Positions 53,904 through 63,598 are shown, numbered from the stretch's first letter. The stretch is DNA of 64,000 bases from Shimia sp965227725 (GCF_965227725.1 NZ_CBDDGH010000006.1:186001-250000), one strand, 5' to 3'. The notes: a model not told the origin generated them from the letters alone. Made by a program: numbers and translations.

Positions 53904-54920
53904 TTGGCGAAATCTCAGCCAACAAACGGGCAAAAGGCCCGAATAGCAATTGCAGGTTTCGGTTTGGTTGGGCGCCGCCATGCTGCGGCGATCGGGTTCA
54001 GCCGGTCGGCAACTCTTGTGTCGGTGGTCGATCCTCGTAAAGACGTGGCGGCGGAAGTTACGTCATTTGGGGCGCGATATTATCAAAACTTGGCGGATCT
54101 CATGTCTGACGACAAACCAGATGGGATCGATTTTATCGACGCCCACCAAGTTGCACGTTGAACAAGCAATTGAATGTGTCAAAGCGGGCGTGCCTGTACT
54201 GAATGAAAAGCCACTTTCAGACGACCTCGACGCAGCTGCAAAACTTGTGGCGGACGCAAAAAGGACAGGCGTCGCGGTATTGGTCGGCCATCACCGGCGG
54301 TTCAACCCCATCATCCGGCAGGCCAAAAACCTTATCGCGCAAGGCAAAATCGGGGAGCTGCGCGCTGTGCATGCCACTTGTTGGTTCTACAAGCCAGATG
54401 ACTATTTCGAAGAAGCCTCTTGGCGAAAACAAAAAGGGGCGGGTCCAATTTCTGTCAACTTGGTGCACGATGTAGATTTGCTACGCTACCTTGGTGGTGA
54501 AATCGAATGCGTTCAGGCTCAAACAGTTCCTTCCATGAGAGGCTTTGAGAACGAAGATCTGGCAAGCGCACTTTTAAGGTTTGAGCAGGGCGCATTGGGA
54601 ACGCTGAGTGTGTCGGACAGTGTCGTGTCCCCTTGGAGCTGGGAACTGACAGCGAAAGAATACCCGATCTATCCCGCGACTGATCAAAGCACCTACCTTT
54701 TGGGGGGAAGTGAGGGAGCACTATCTGTCCCGGATTTGCGCCTTTGGCGGCATGAGGGGCGTGCTGACTGGTGGTCACCCATATCGGCAACGTACTATCC
54801 GACCGAGACCTCTGACCCGCTCGTCAATCAATTGGATCATTTTGTCGAAGTCATCGCAGAACGTGTGACGCCGCTCGTTCTGGAAAAGCGGTGACGTTGA
54901 GAACCTCTAACGACCAGTGA
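53904..54920 (+). pseudogene. Frameshifted Gfo/Idh/MocA-family oxidoreductase
   Basis: The NAD-binding start (IAIAGFGLVGRRHAAAIG) runs in one frame to a stop at 54161. The continuation (STPTKLHVEQAIECVKAG, LNEKPLSDDLDAAAKLV, VLVGHHRRFNPIIRQ) is in the +1 frame, so about one base has been gained near 54126-54131 (GGGATCGATTT). A second lesion near 54880 ends the frame at 54894 inside the C-terminal domain, while the expected tail (SGKAVTL) reads in another frame to 54920. Two independent lesions indicate a true pseudogene rather than a single sequencing error. It was probably a sugar or inositol-type dehydrogenase. Confidence 0.82.
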
Positions 54921-54969
54921 CGCCGGTTTTGGTGAGTGCGAACAATAGCACATTGTGGCAATTTAGAAA

Positions 54970-54983
54970 TTTTCGCGCGCAAA
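54970..54983. promoter_or_regulatory. Putative LacI-family operator upstream of lacI
   Basis: TTTTCGCGCGCAAA matches the palindrome before smoE (TTTACGCGCGTAAA) in 12 of 14 positions and keeps the TTT-n-CGC|GCG-n-AAA symmetry. A candidate promoter follows (TTGATG at 54989, TATCTT at 55011). It suggests autoregulation. Confidence 0.65.
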
Positions 54984-55044
54984 TTAATTTGATGCCTCAG
55001 GAAAGTTTTGTATCTTGCCTGTCAAAGAATTTGGAGTGTAATTC

Positions 55045-56070
55045 ATGGCAGGCGAGAAAATTCGAAACATGGAAGAGTTCGCACGCATGAGCGGGATTTC
55101 TCGACCTACGCTTTCGAAGTTCTTTAATGACCCAACCAGTGTCAGAGCAAGTACGCGCTCCCGGATTGAGGCGGCGCTGGAGCAGTTTGATTATCGCCCG
55201 AACATCTATGCGATGAACCAGAACCGTAAGCTCACAAAGAACATCGGGATCGTGGTGCCATTGCTTTCAGATCCCTATTTTGCCGAAATTGCGCGCAATC
55301 TTGAACAGCGCTGCATTGCGGCTGGCTACCGCCCGACATTGTTCAGCTCGCACGGCGATACGGCGCTTGAAGTTGAGGTGCTGCAAACCTTACGCTCATT
55401 GAAACCTGCAGGGGTGTTGCTGGCACCGCTGGGGCGGGCATCCGACACTAAGGCGTTAGAGGCGTTTTGCGCTGAGGTTCCAACGCTCATTTTTGACAGC
55501 AGTGTCGAGGAAATAGGTCTCTCCTTTGTCGGATCAGACAATGTGCAATTCACCACGCACATCACGGATTATTTGTGCCGGACGGGTGAGCCGCCCTGTT
55601 TCTTTGAAATGAAGACCCCAGCCAACCCAAATGCGCACCGTCGCCGCCAGGCCTATATCGCGGCTATGGAGAGCTTTGGTCATAGGCCCGAAGTAGTGTC
55701 TGTCGACGGTGAGGGCTGGGGCTTTGAGGAGATTGGACGGCTCGGAGGCCATGAAGCGCTCACAAACAAATGGTTCTCGACAAACACTATCCTCTGCAGC
55801 AACGACCGCCTTGCCATTGGGCTGTTGACTGCATGCTACGAGCAGGGCGTGCGTGTCGGAAGAGGGCAGGACTGTGCGATTCGGGTCGCAGGTCAGGACG
55901 GTCATCCCCATTCTCGCTATACCTGCCCGCCGCTCACCACAATTTCTCACAACTATGATGCAGTGTCTCAAACGGCTGCAAATGCTTTATTTCTGGCGAT
56001 AGAAGGTCAACTATCTCCTTGGAAAAGCACGCGTTTGAAAGGGCAGCTCATATTGCGTGATTCAGCTTAA
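55045..56070 (+). CDS. LacI-family transcriptional regulator of the polyol operon
   Basis: This 341-aa regulator has an N-terminal helix-turn-helix (MEEFARMSGISRPTLSKFFN) and hinge (FDYRPNIYAMNQN), then a sugar-binding domain (IGIVVPLLSDPYFAEIARNL). It is encoded 91 bp upstream of smoE on the same strand. A matching palindrome lies before its own start and before smoE, so it probably represses or otherwise controls both in response to a polyol. Regulators of known smo operons are usually SorC-type, so a LacI type here is notable. Confidence 0.9.
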   Translation: MAGEKIRNMEEFARMSGISRPTLSKFFNDPTSVRASTRSRIEAALEQFDYRPNIYAMNQNRKLTKNIGIVVPLLSDPYFAEIARNLEQRCIAAGYRPTLFSSHGDTALEVEVLQTLRSLKPAGVLLAPLGRASDTKALEAFCAEVPTLIFDSSVEEIGLSFVGSDNVQFTTHITDYLCRTGEPPCFFEMKTPANPNAHRRRQAYIAAMESFGHRPEVVSVDGEGWGFEEIGRLGGHEALTNKWFSTNTILCSNDRLAIGLLTACYEQGVRVGRGQDCAIRVAGQDGHPHSRYTCPPLTTISHNYDAVSQTAANALFLAIEGQLSPWKSTRLKGQLILRDSA

Positions 56071-56080
56071 CGGTGCAAAA

Positions 56081-56094
56081 TTTACGCGCGTAAA
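56081..56094. promoter_or_regulatory. Putative LacI-family operator upstream of smoE
   Basis: TTTACGCGCGTAAA is a perfect 14-bp palindrome with the CG centre typical of LacI-family sites. It lies 68-81 bp upstream of smoE and just upstream of a candidate promoter (TTGACG at 56102-56107, 18-bp spacer, TAGCCT at 56126-56131). Confidence 0.75.
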
Positions 56095-56161
56095 AAATTT
56101 ATTGACGCCGCGTCGCGTTGAGGGCTAGCCTGTTTCCACATCCAAACAGGGAGGAAACCGG

Positions 56162-57478
56162 ATGTCCTTTAAAAGCACACTTTGTGCTGCGACCGCGCTT
56201 TCGCTGATCACAGCAAGCGGCGCTTTCGCAGACGGCCACTCCAAAACGATCACAATCGCTACCGTTAACAATGGCGATATGATCCGCATGCAGGGCTATA
56301 CAGACGAATTCACCAAAGCGACCGGTATCGACGTCGAGTGGGTGACGCTCGAGGAAAACGTCCTGCGTCAGCGCGTAACAACGGATATCACCACCAAAGG
56401 TGGGGCTTTCGACATCATGACAATCGGCATGTACGAGACCCCGATTTGGGGCGAGAACGGTTGGCTCGTCGCACTGGATGATCTTTCCGAAGAATATGAT
56501 GTTGACGACATCCTGCCTGCGATGGCGGGCGGTCTTTCCCACAACGGTACGCTCTATGCCGCACCATTTTATGGCGAAAGCTCCATGATCATGTACCGCA
56601 CGGATCTGATGGAAAAAGCCGGGCTGGACATGCCTGAAGCGCCAACTTGGGAGTTTATCGCTGAAGCCGCGGCTGCAATGACCGATCGGGACAACGAAAT
56701 CAACGGGATCTGTCTGCGCGGTAAAGCGGGCTGGGGCGAAGGCGGAGCGTTCATCACTGCGATGTCAAATTCCTTTGGTGCCCGTTGGTTTGACGAAGAC
56801 TGGAATGCCCAGTTCGACACTGAGGCCTGGGCCAACACGCTAAATTTCTACAAAACCATGATGGATGCGGCGGGCCCAACAGGCTACGCAACCAACGGTT
56901 TTAACGAAAACCTGTCGTTGTTCCAACAAGGCAAATGCGGCATGTGGATCGATGCCACGGTCGCAGCAAGCTTTGTGACGAACCCAAAAGACTCGACCGT
57001 TGCGGACAGTGTGGGTTTTGCGCTCGCACCGGATACGGGCCTCGGTAAACGGTCCAACTGGCTCTGGGCTTGGGCCCTCGCCATTCCGGCTGGTACACAA
57101 CAACAAGCAGAAGCCAAACAATTCATCGAATGGGCAACCTCAAAGAGCTACATTGAATTGGTTGCGGCCAACGAAGGCTGGGCGAACGTGCCGCCGGGCG
57201 CACGTACATCCCTATATGAAAACCCGAATTACCAGTCGGTACCCTTTGCCAAGATGACGCTGGATTCCATTCTGTCTGCCGATCCGAACGACTCCACGGT
57301 AGATCCCAGTCCATACGTTGGCATTCAATTTGCCGCAATCCCGGAGTTTGCGGGTATCGCGACTGAAGTGAGCCAAGAGTTCTCTGCGGCTTATGCTGGT
57401 CAGCAGAGCATTGCCGTCGCGCTTGAAAAAGCACAGGCACTCACGAATGATGCGATGGAAGCTGCGGGTTACCGCTAA
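56162..57478 (+). CDS. smoE: Sorbitol/mannitol ABC transporter substrate-binding protein
   Basis: This 438-aa SBP family 1 protein has a signal peptide ending at AFA (residues 1-23). Its features match polyol-binding proteins: VTTDITTKGGAFDIMTIGMY, YETPIWGENGWLVALDDL, APFYGESSMIMYRTDLMEK and WLWAWALAIPAG. It heads smoEFGK-smoS-mtlK. A hairpin after the stop may stabilise its message. Confidence 0.92.
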   Translation: MSFKSTLCAATALSLITASGAFADGHSKTITIATVNNGDMIRMQGYTDEFTKATGIDVEWVTLEENVLRQRVTTDITTKGGAFDIMTIGMYETPIWGENGWLVALDDLSEEYDVDDILPAMAGGLSHNGTLYAAPFYGESSMIMYRTDLMEKAGLDMPEAPTWEFIAEAAAAMTDRDNEINGICLRGKAGWGEGGAFITAMSNSFGARWFDEDWNAQFDTEAWANTLNFYKTMMDAAGPTGYATNGFNENLSLFQQGKCGMWIDATVAASFVTNPKDSTVADSVGFALAPDTGLGKRSNWLWAWALAIPAGTQQQAEAKQFIEWATSKSYIELVAANEGWANVPPGARTSLYENPNYQSVPFAKMTLDSILSADPNDSTVDPSPYVGIQFAAIPEFAGIATEVSQEFSAAYAGQQSIAVALEKAQALTNDAMEAAGYR

Positions 57479-57489
57479 GCTCCCCATTC

Positions 57490-57513
57490 AGGTGGCAGCT
57501 CTCAGCTGCCCCT
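57490..57513 (+). terminator. Hairpin between smoE and smoF
   Basis: Stem GGCAGCT / AGCTGCC with loop CTC and partial flanking pairing lies 12 bp after the smoE stop. No U run follows, so partial termination or mRNA protection is more likely than full termination. Confidence 0.6.
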
Positions 57514-57587
57514 GATCTCTCTCATCAATTCCCTAACATTTGCTAAGGTCACAGGCGAAACTATCGCCAACAGGAGAGGTCCGTCCC

Positions 57588-58466
57588 ATGTCCACCAAAG
57601 CCTCCAGATCTGCTGCCCGCGTGATGATGGCGCCAGCGGTTGTCCTGCTTTTGGGGTGGATGCTTGTGCCCTTGATCATGACGCTGTGGTTTTCCTTTAC
57701 AAAATATCTGCCTTTGAGAGGCGATAGCATCCAACGTGGGTTGGATTGGGTCGGCTTTGCCAATTACGGCCGCTTTCTCTCTTCCAGTTCATTTTGGCCT
57801 GCGGTGCAAACCACGCTTGTGATGGTGGGCGGCGTCCTGCTTATCACAGTTGCCTTGGGCATACTGCTTGCGTTGCTTCTGGATCAGCCGATCTGGGGGC
57901 AGGGCGTGGTCCGCATTCTAGTAATTGCGCCTTTCTTTGTCATGCCAACGGTCTCCGCATTGGTATGGAAAAACATGCTGATGGACCCTGTGAATGGCAT
58001 TTTTGCACATTTATGGCGGTTCTTCGGAGCAGAGCCTGTGGCGTGGCTGCAAGATGTTTCGCTTGGCTCTATCATCCTCATTGTTTCGTGGCAGTGGCTG
58101 CCCTTCGCGACGCTAATTTTACTCACCGCGATTCAATCGTTGGATCAAGAACAGCTTGAAGCAGCCGAAATGGATGGCGCACCGACCTTGAAGCGATTTT
58201 GGCATATCATCCTGCCGCATCTGGCTCGGGCGATCACGATTGTGATCCTCATCCAGACAATCTTCCTACTGTCTATCTTCGCGGAAATCTTTGTCACCAC
58301 TGGCGGCGCCTTTGGGACCCGCACGCTGACCTATCTGATCTTTCAGCGCGTCATTGACAGTCAAAACATCGGTCTCGGTTCTGCCGGCGGTGTTTACGCC
58401 ATCATACTTGCCAATCTCGTAGCGATCTTCCTGATGCGCATCGTTGGCAAAAATCTCGACGCTTAA
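57588..58466 (+). CDS. smoF: Polyol ABC transporter permease SmoF
   Basis: This 292-aa MalF-type permease has six membrane helices (ARVMMAPAVVLLLGWMLVPL at the N-terminus) and the EAA loop LEAAEMDGAPTLKRFWHIIL. The start at 57588 follows AGGAGAGG. It pairs with SmoG, encoded 10 bp downstream. Confidence 0.93.
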   Translation: MSTKASRSAARVMMAPAVVLLLGWMLVPLIMTLWFSFTKYLPLRGDSIQRGLDWVGFANYGRFLSSSSFWPAVQTTLVMVGGVLLITVALGILLALLLDQPIWGQGVVRILVIAPFFVMPTVSALVWKNMLMDPVNGIFAHLWRFFGAEPVAWLQDVSLGSIILIVSWQWLPFATLILLTAIQSLDQEQLEAAEMDGAPTLKRFWHIILPHLARAITIVILIQTIFLLSIFAEIFVTTGGAFGTRTLTYLIFQRVIDSQNIGLGSAGGVYAIILANLVAIFLMRIVGKNLDA

Positions 58467-58476
58467 GGGACGCAAT

Positions 58477-59307
58477 ATGGCACGCTCTGCAACACCGCAA
58501 CGCAAGATCGTCACCACAGCGGCCGCTTGGACTGTTGCGCTGATCATCTTCTTCCCGATCTATTGGACAATTTTGACCAGTTTCAAAACTGAAGCCCAAG
58601 CCATCAACGATCCTCCGCTTTTCTTTGCATTTGACTGGACGCTGGAAAACTATGCCATCGTTCAAGAGCGTTCTGACTACATGAAATTCCTTTGGAATTC
58701 AGTGTTTATCGCTGGCGGCTCTACCATTCTGGGCATTCTGGTCGCGATCCCCGCGGCCTGGTCTATGGCGTTCGTGCCCTCCAGACGCACCAAGGACATC
58801 CTCCTCTGGATGCTGTCTACGAAGATGCTGCCAGCGGTGGGTGTCCTTTATCCGATTTCGCTCATCTTTGTGGAATTCAACCTTTTGGACACTCGAGGCG
58901 GGCTTATGGTCGTGCTGATGCTGATCAATCTGCCGATCATTGTCTGGATGCTCTACACATATTTCAAGGAAATCCCCGGTGAGATACTGGAAGCGGCCCG
59001 TATGGACGGTGCAACGCTGAAAGAAGAACTGCTCTATGTGCTCACACCGATGGCTGTGCCTGGCATCGCATCGACCCTTCTTCTGAACTTTATCTTAGCT
59101 TGGAATGAAGCCTTCTGGACGCTCAATCTCACCGCAGCAAATGCAGCTCCGCTCACGGCATTTATCGCGAGCTATTCCAGCCCCGAAGGTCTGTTTTTTG
59201 CGAAGTTAAGCGCGGCGTCCACCATGGCCATCGCCCCCATCCTCATTCTTGGCTGGTTCAGCCAGAAACAACTCGTCCGCGGCCTCACATTCGGCGCTGT
59301 TAAATAA
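58477..59307 (+). CDS. smoG: Polyol ABC transporter permease SmoG
   Basis: This 276-aa MalG-type permease has six helices, ILTSFKTEAQAI after helix 1, and the EAA loop LEAARMDGATLKEELLYVLT. The start at 58477 follows AAGGGA. It lies 12 bp before the ATPase gene. Confidence 0.93.
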   Translation: MARSATPQRKIVTTAAAWTVALIIFFPIYWTILTSFKTEAQAINDPPLFFAFDWTLENYAIVQERSDYMKFLWNSVFIAGGSTILGILVAIPAAWSMAFVPSRRTKDILLWMLSTKMLPAVGVLYPISLIFVEFNLLDTRGGLMVVLMLINLPIIVWMLYTYFKEIPGEILEAARMDGATLKEELLYVLTPMAVPGIASTLLLNFILAWNEAFWTLNLTAANAAPLTAFIASYSSPEGLFFAKLSAASTMAIAPILILGWFSQKQLVRGLTFGAVK

Positions 59308-59319
59308 GGAAGCTGATAC

Positions 59320-60324
59320 ATGGGACAAATTCAACTCAAGCAAGTCTCCAAGAGCTTCGGCAGCACCGAGGTGATCCCGCCACTCGACCTGACGATCCAG
59401 GATGGAGAATTCACCGTTTTCGTCGGCCCCTCTGGCTGCGGTAAATCCACTTTGTTGCGTCTGATCGCAGGACTTGAGGATATCACCAGTGGACATATCG
59501 AGATTGACGGAGAAGACGCAACTGGCGTGGTGCCTGCCAAGCGCGGTCTTGCTATGGTCTTTCAGTCGTACGCGCTTTATCCGCATATGACAGTGCGCAA
59601 GAACATCGCCTTCCCATTGCGGATGGCGAAACTTGAAAAGGCGGAAATCGAAAAGCGCGTGGAAGCGGCTGCTTCGGTCCTGAACCTTAGTGATTATTTG
59701 GACCGCCGCCCCGGCCAGCTTTCCGGTGGTCAGCGCCAGCGTGTCGCAATTGGCCGAGCCATCGTGCGCGAGCCGGCCGCATTCCTCTTTGATGAGCCGC
59801 TTTCAAACCTGGACGCAGCGCTGCGTGTGGGTATGCGGTTGGAAATCAGCGAGCTGCATGAGCGTCTGAAAACTACCATGATCTATGTGACGCATGATCA
59901 GGTTGAAGCAATGACGATGGCTGACAAGATTGTGGTGCTTCAGGCAGGCGTTATCGAACAAGTCGGCTCTCCGCTTGAGCTTTACCGAACCCCGCGAAAT
60001 ACCTTTGTCGCAGGATTCATTGGCTCGCCGAAAATGAACCTTCTTACGGGCAGTGAAGCGCAAAAACTCAACGCTCATACCATTGGCATCCGCCCCGAGC
60101 ATATCGATGTGGTCGAAACTTCTGGCCAATGGCAAGGCACCGTTGGTGTCGCAGAGCATCTGGGCTCAGATACGTTTTTCCACATCCACAATACGGGATT
60201 GGCGGAAACACTGACGGTGCGCGCTATCGGGGATGTCAGCCTTAGACATGGCGACACCATTCATCTCAACCCGCGCGCTGAAGAGATACACCGCTTTGGT
60301 GCCGATGGACTGCGGATTGTTTGA
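59320..60324 (+). CDS. smoK: Polyol ABC transporter ATP-binding protein (MalK/UgpC type)
   Basis: This 334-aa ATPase has Walker A GPSGCGKST, signature LSGGQRQRVAIGRAI, Walker B FLFDEPLSNLDA, and a C-terminal TOBE-type regulatory domain (IGIRPEHIDVVETSG). It energises SmoEFG. The stop overlaps the smoS start by one base (TGATG). Confidence 0.94.
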   Translation: MGQIQLKQVSKSFGSTEVIPPLDLTIQDGEFTVFVGPSGCGKSTLLRLIAGLEDITSGHIEIDGEDATGVVPAKRGLAMVFQSYALYPHMTVRKNIAFPLRMAKLEKAEIEKRVEAAASVLNLSDYLDRRPGQLSGGQRQRVAIGRAIVREPAAFLFDEPLSNLDAALRVGMRLEISELHERLKTTMIYVTHDQVEAMTMADKIVVLQAGVIEQVGSPLELYRTPRNTFVAGFIGSPKMNLLTGSEAQKLNAHTIGIRPEHIDVVETSGQWQGTVGVAEHLGSDTFFHIHNTGLAETLTVRAIGDVSLRHGDTIHLNPRAEEIHRFGADGLRIV

Positions 60325-61094
60325 TGAGACTTGCTGGGAAAAACGCTTTGATTACCGGGGCGGGGCGGGGCATCGGGTTGGCATTTGCCAAAGCATATGT
60401 TGATGAAGGTGCACGCGTGGCCATTGCAGATATCGACGTGAATTTGGCGGAAGCGGCAGCCCAGTCCATTGGGAATGCTGCGATCGCCGTTGAGATGGAT
60501 GTGTCAGATCAGGCGAGCATTGACGCGGCAGTAGCGAAGACAACTGAAGCCTTTGGGAAGATTGACATACTGATAAACAATGCCGCTATCTTTAGCGCAG
60601 CGCCTGTCTGCGACATTACCCGAGCAGATTATTCTCGTGTGTTTGACGTCAATGTCGCGGGCACATTGTTCACGCTGCAGGCTGTGGCACGCCACATGAT
60701 CGAGAACGGCGTGAAGGGCCGTATTATCAATATGGCCAGTCAGGCCGGGCGCCGTGGTGAAAGCCTTGTCGGGGTCTACTGTGCGAGCAAAGCCGCAGTG
60801 ATTTCGCTTACGCAATCTGCTGGCCTGAATTTGATAGAACACGGTATCAACGTGAATGCGATCGCACCTGGTGTGGTCGATGGTGAGCATTGGGTCGGCG
60901 TAGATGCTCTTTTTGCCAAATACGAAGGTAAGCCTCTCGGACAAAAGAAGAAAGAAGTTGGAGCTGCGGTGCCATTTGGCCGGATGGGAACTGCTGAAGA
61001 TCTTTGTGGCATGGCTATTTTCTTGGCCAGCGAAGAGGCAAATTACGTTGTCGCTCAGACTTACAATGTTGATGGCGGGAATTGGATGAGCTGA
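60324..61094 (+). CDS. smoS: Sorbitol (L-iditol 2-) dehydrogenase, SDR family
   Basis: This 256-aa short-chain dehydrogenase has the NAD site ITGAGRGIGLAFAKAY, NNAAIFS, the catalytic YCASK pair (Tyr, Lys) and MASQAGRRGESLVGVY. It closely resembles SmoS, which oxidises sorbitol to fructose and galactitol to tagatose. It is translationally coupled at both ends by TGATG overlaps. Confidence 0.93.
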   Translation: MRLAGKNALITGAGRGIGLAFAKAYVDEGARVAIADIDVNLAEAAAQSIGNAAIAVEMDVSDQASIDAAVAKTTEAFGKIDILINNAAIFSAAPVCDITRADYSRVFDVNVAGTLFTLQAVARHMIENGVKGRIINMASQAGRRGESLVGVYCASKAAVISLTQSAGLNLIEHGINVNAIAPGVVDGEHWVGVDALFAKYEGKPLGQKKKEVGAAVPFGRMGTAEDLCGMAIFLASEEANYVVAQTYNVDGGNWMS

Positions 61095-62581
61095 TGAAGA
61101 CACCGGCTTCAAAAACGCCCGCAATTGATTTGACCAACGGTGCGCTTGGGCGTTTACCGGCAAGCGTCATCACCCCAACCTATGACCGGAGCGAGATTAC
61201 GCCCGGGATTGTTCATATCGGGCTTGGAAATTTCCACAGAGCTCATCAGTCTTGGTATTTGCACCGCCTGATGCAGCAAGGGCTTGCCATGGATTGGGGT
61301 ATCATCGGGGCAGGTGTTCGGCCGAATGATGCAGAGATGCGGCAAAAACTGCTAGCGCAGGACTGCCTGACCACATTGATTGAGCTGGATCCTGAAAGCT
61401 CAGCCATCGAGGTCGTGGGACCTATGATTGACTTTGTGGAGGTGGCCCCAACCAACGGACCGCTCATCAGGGCAATGAGTGATGCGCGCATCCGTATTGT
61501 ATCGCTCACCGTCACCGAAGGGGGATATTATCAATCTGAGGACGGTGCTCTGAATACCGCGCATCCTGATATCATGCACGATGTTGCACACCCAGATCAG
61601 CCAAAGACAGCGTTCGGAGCCATGGTTGCCGCCTATCGCGCCCGCTATTTTGCCGGGGAGCTCCCCTTTACCGGACAAAGTTGTGACAATCTCCAGAACA
61701 ACGGTGATGTTTTACGCAGCACAGTCGTTGGGTTGGCAAGGCTGTCTGATCCGGATCTCGCAGATTGGATCGACAAAAATGCGACGTTTCCCAATGCAAT
61801 GGTCGATTGCATCGTGCCTGCAACCGGTGACGCCGAGAGGGCTATGACACAAAGCCTTGGCATAAATGACGCCGCTCCTGTGACGCATGAAAACTTTCGG
61901 CAATGGGTTCTGCAGGATGAGTTTTGCGCGGGCCGCCCACCTTGGGAGCGGGCTGGTGTCACCATCACCGAGGATGTGCATGCCTATGAATGCATGAAAA
62001 TCCGCGTGCTCAATGCCGGGCACCAGATGCTTGCCAATGTTGGGGAAGTGCTGAACCTGCCGACAATCTCGGACTGCATGGCGCACCCAGAAATCTCGAC
62101 ATTTTTTCACAAAGTACAGGGACAAGAGGTGCTGCCGCATGTTGAGGGGGTCGATGGGATGATACCCTCAGACTACCTTTCTCTGATTGAGGCCCGCTTC
62201 TCAAACCCCAAAATAAAAGACACAACACGACGGGTCGCCTTTGATGGGTCCTCGCGCCATCCCGGGTTCGTGCTTCCGATTGTGAGAGATGCTGTGGCGG
62301 CTGGCGGTTCGATCTCAGGCCTTGCTCTAATTGAAGCGCTTTGGGCGCGTATGTGTCTGGGAACCCGCGAGAACGGCGAGATGATCGCGCCAAACGACCC
62401 CAATTGGGACCGGCTTACGGAAATGGCGCATAGAAGCAAAGCCGACCCATCGGCATGGCTTAGCATGAGTGAGATTTACGGCGATCTATCTAAGAATAGC
62501 GCTTTTTCTGAGGCGTTTACGCATTGGCACACGATGATCTTTCAGTCGGGGAGCCTCGCGGCTCTCAAGGCTTATATTTGA
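61094..62581 (+). CDS. mtlK: Mannitol 2-dehydrogenase, long-chain polyol dehydrogenase
   Basis: This 495-aa NAD-dependent enzyme oxidises mannitol to fructose. It shows GIVHIGLGNFHRAHQSWYL, DWGIIGAGVRPND, SLTVTEGGYY and the helical C-terminal domain with KIRVLNAGHQMLANVGEVL, in which the family's catalytic region lies. It is the last gene of the operon. Kinase genes (xylB, mtlZ) found downstream in Rhodobacter are absent. Confidence 0.94.
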   Translation: MKTPASKTPAIDLTNGALGRLPASVITPTYDRSEITPGIVHIGLGNFHRAHQSWYLHRLMQQGLAMDWGIIGAGVRPNDAEMRQKLLAQDCLTTLIELDPESSAIEVVGPMIDFVEVAPTNGPLIRAMSDARIRIVSLTVTEGGYYQSEDGALNTAHPDIMHDVAHPDQPKTAFGAMVAAYRARYFAGELPFTGQSCDNLQNNGDVLRSTVVGLARLSDPDLADWIDKNATFPNAMVDCIVPATGDAERAMTQSLGINDAAPVTHENFRQWVLQDEFCAGRPPWERAGVTITEDVHAYECMKIRVLNAGHQMLANVGEVLNLPTISDCMAHPEISTFFHKVQGQEVLPHVEGVDGMIPSDYLSLIEARFSNPKIKDTTRRVAFDGSSRHPGFVLPIVRDAVAAGGSISGLALIEALWARMCLGTRENGEMIAPNDPNWDRLTEMAHRSKADPSAWLSMSEIYGDLSKNSAFSEAFTHWHTMIFQSGSLAALKAYI

Positions 62582-62632
62582 TCCTTACTCACCGAGCTTA
62601 AGACCGAGCTTCCTAGTCCAATGCCGGGTGTT

Positions 62633-63598
62633 TCAACGCACTCTCAGAAACCGTTGTCCACGTCTTTTGAGATAGCGCCAGATGTCTGAAAATGGTCGAA
62701 AGTAGATATCGATCAGATCGGTTGCACTGGCCTCTTTGTCCGGAAGACCAAAAGTGAGATCCTCATCTTTCTCTGAGAGATGTAGTGAGCCAAACAGCCA
62801 GTCCCAGATTGCCAGCGCTGCCCCAAAATTCTTGTCAAAATGCCTTTCGGCTGTTGAGTGGTGCAGCTGATGCTGTGCGGGGGATATCAACAGGCGCTCA
62901 AGCCACGGCCAATAGCTGATATTGATATGCGAATGGCGCAAGTTTGATCCTGTGACGTGGAACAGGAACACCAGCACGTTGACGCCTACAACCGTATAGA
63001 GATCCACAGTATTGCCGAAACCGAAGATAAACACTGGCAATACAAGCCCCTGCGCAAAAGCGCTTCGCAATGCATAAAGCACACCTTCAAATGGGTGCAC
63101 GCGATAAACTGTGATTGGGGTGAGCGTTTCGGCGGAATGGTGCACTTTGTGAATGGCCCAAAGCGGCGGCCATCGGTGCATCCAGCGGTGCAGCCAGTAT
63201 TTGGTCAAGTCGTCGACCATAAACAACGTGGTGGAGAACGCAGCAACCACGAGCGGTTTGTTTACGTCTTCAAATAGACCCGGAACAACGAAGCTTTGTC
63301 GGTGCAGTGCAAAGTATATTGCTGTTGCGATGGCCAGCTGCGTGATGAGCAGGGGAGAAACAAACAGCGTAAAGACGCGGTTGATGAAGAAAATCTGGTA
63401 GTCCGCCAAAGCGGATTTCGAGAAGAACACCTTTCGATCAAACACGCGGGCAACGGCGTCTCGGAACGATTGGCGTTTGATAAAAAGCAGCCAAAGGAAA
63501 GCGATCAGCAGAGACAGCCCAAGATAGCCGACAAAAATCCGTTTTTTCGGGTCGGCAAAATCAGCAAAGAAGGGCGTAAGTGTCTGTATCCAATCCAT
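62633..63598 (-). CDS. Sterol desaturase/fatty acid hydroxylase family membrane protein
   Basis: This 321-aa protein with several membrane helices has the di-iron histidine boxes HRWMHRWPPLWAIHKVHH and, further on, HQLHHSTAERHFDKNFG. The N-terminus resembles bacterial sterol-desaturase-like proteins. The substrate (fatty acyl, ornithine lipid or sterol-like) is unknown. It is convergent with mtlK across 51 bp. Confidence 0.88.
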   Translation of the reverse strand: MDWIQTLTPFFADFADPKKRIFVGYLGLSLLIAFLWLLFIKRQSFRDAVARVFDRKVFFSKSALADYQIFFINRVFTLFVSPLLITQLAIATAIYFALHRQSFVVPGLFEDVNKPLVVAAFSTTLFMVDDLTKYWLHRWMHRWPPLWAIHKVHHSAETLTPITVYRVHPFEGVLYALRSAFAQGLVLPVFIFGFGNTVDLYTVVGVNVLVFLFHVTGSNLRHSHINISYWPWLERLLISPAQHQLHHSTAERHFDKNFGAALAIWDWLFGSLHLSEKDEDLTFGLPDKEASATDLIDIYFRPFSDIWRYLKRRGQRFLRVR

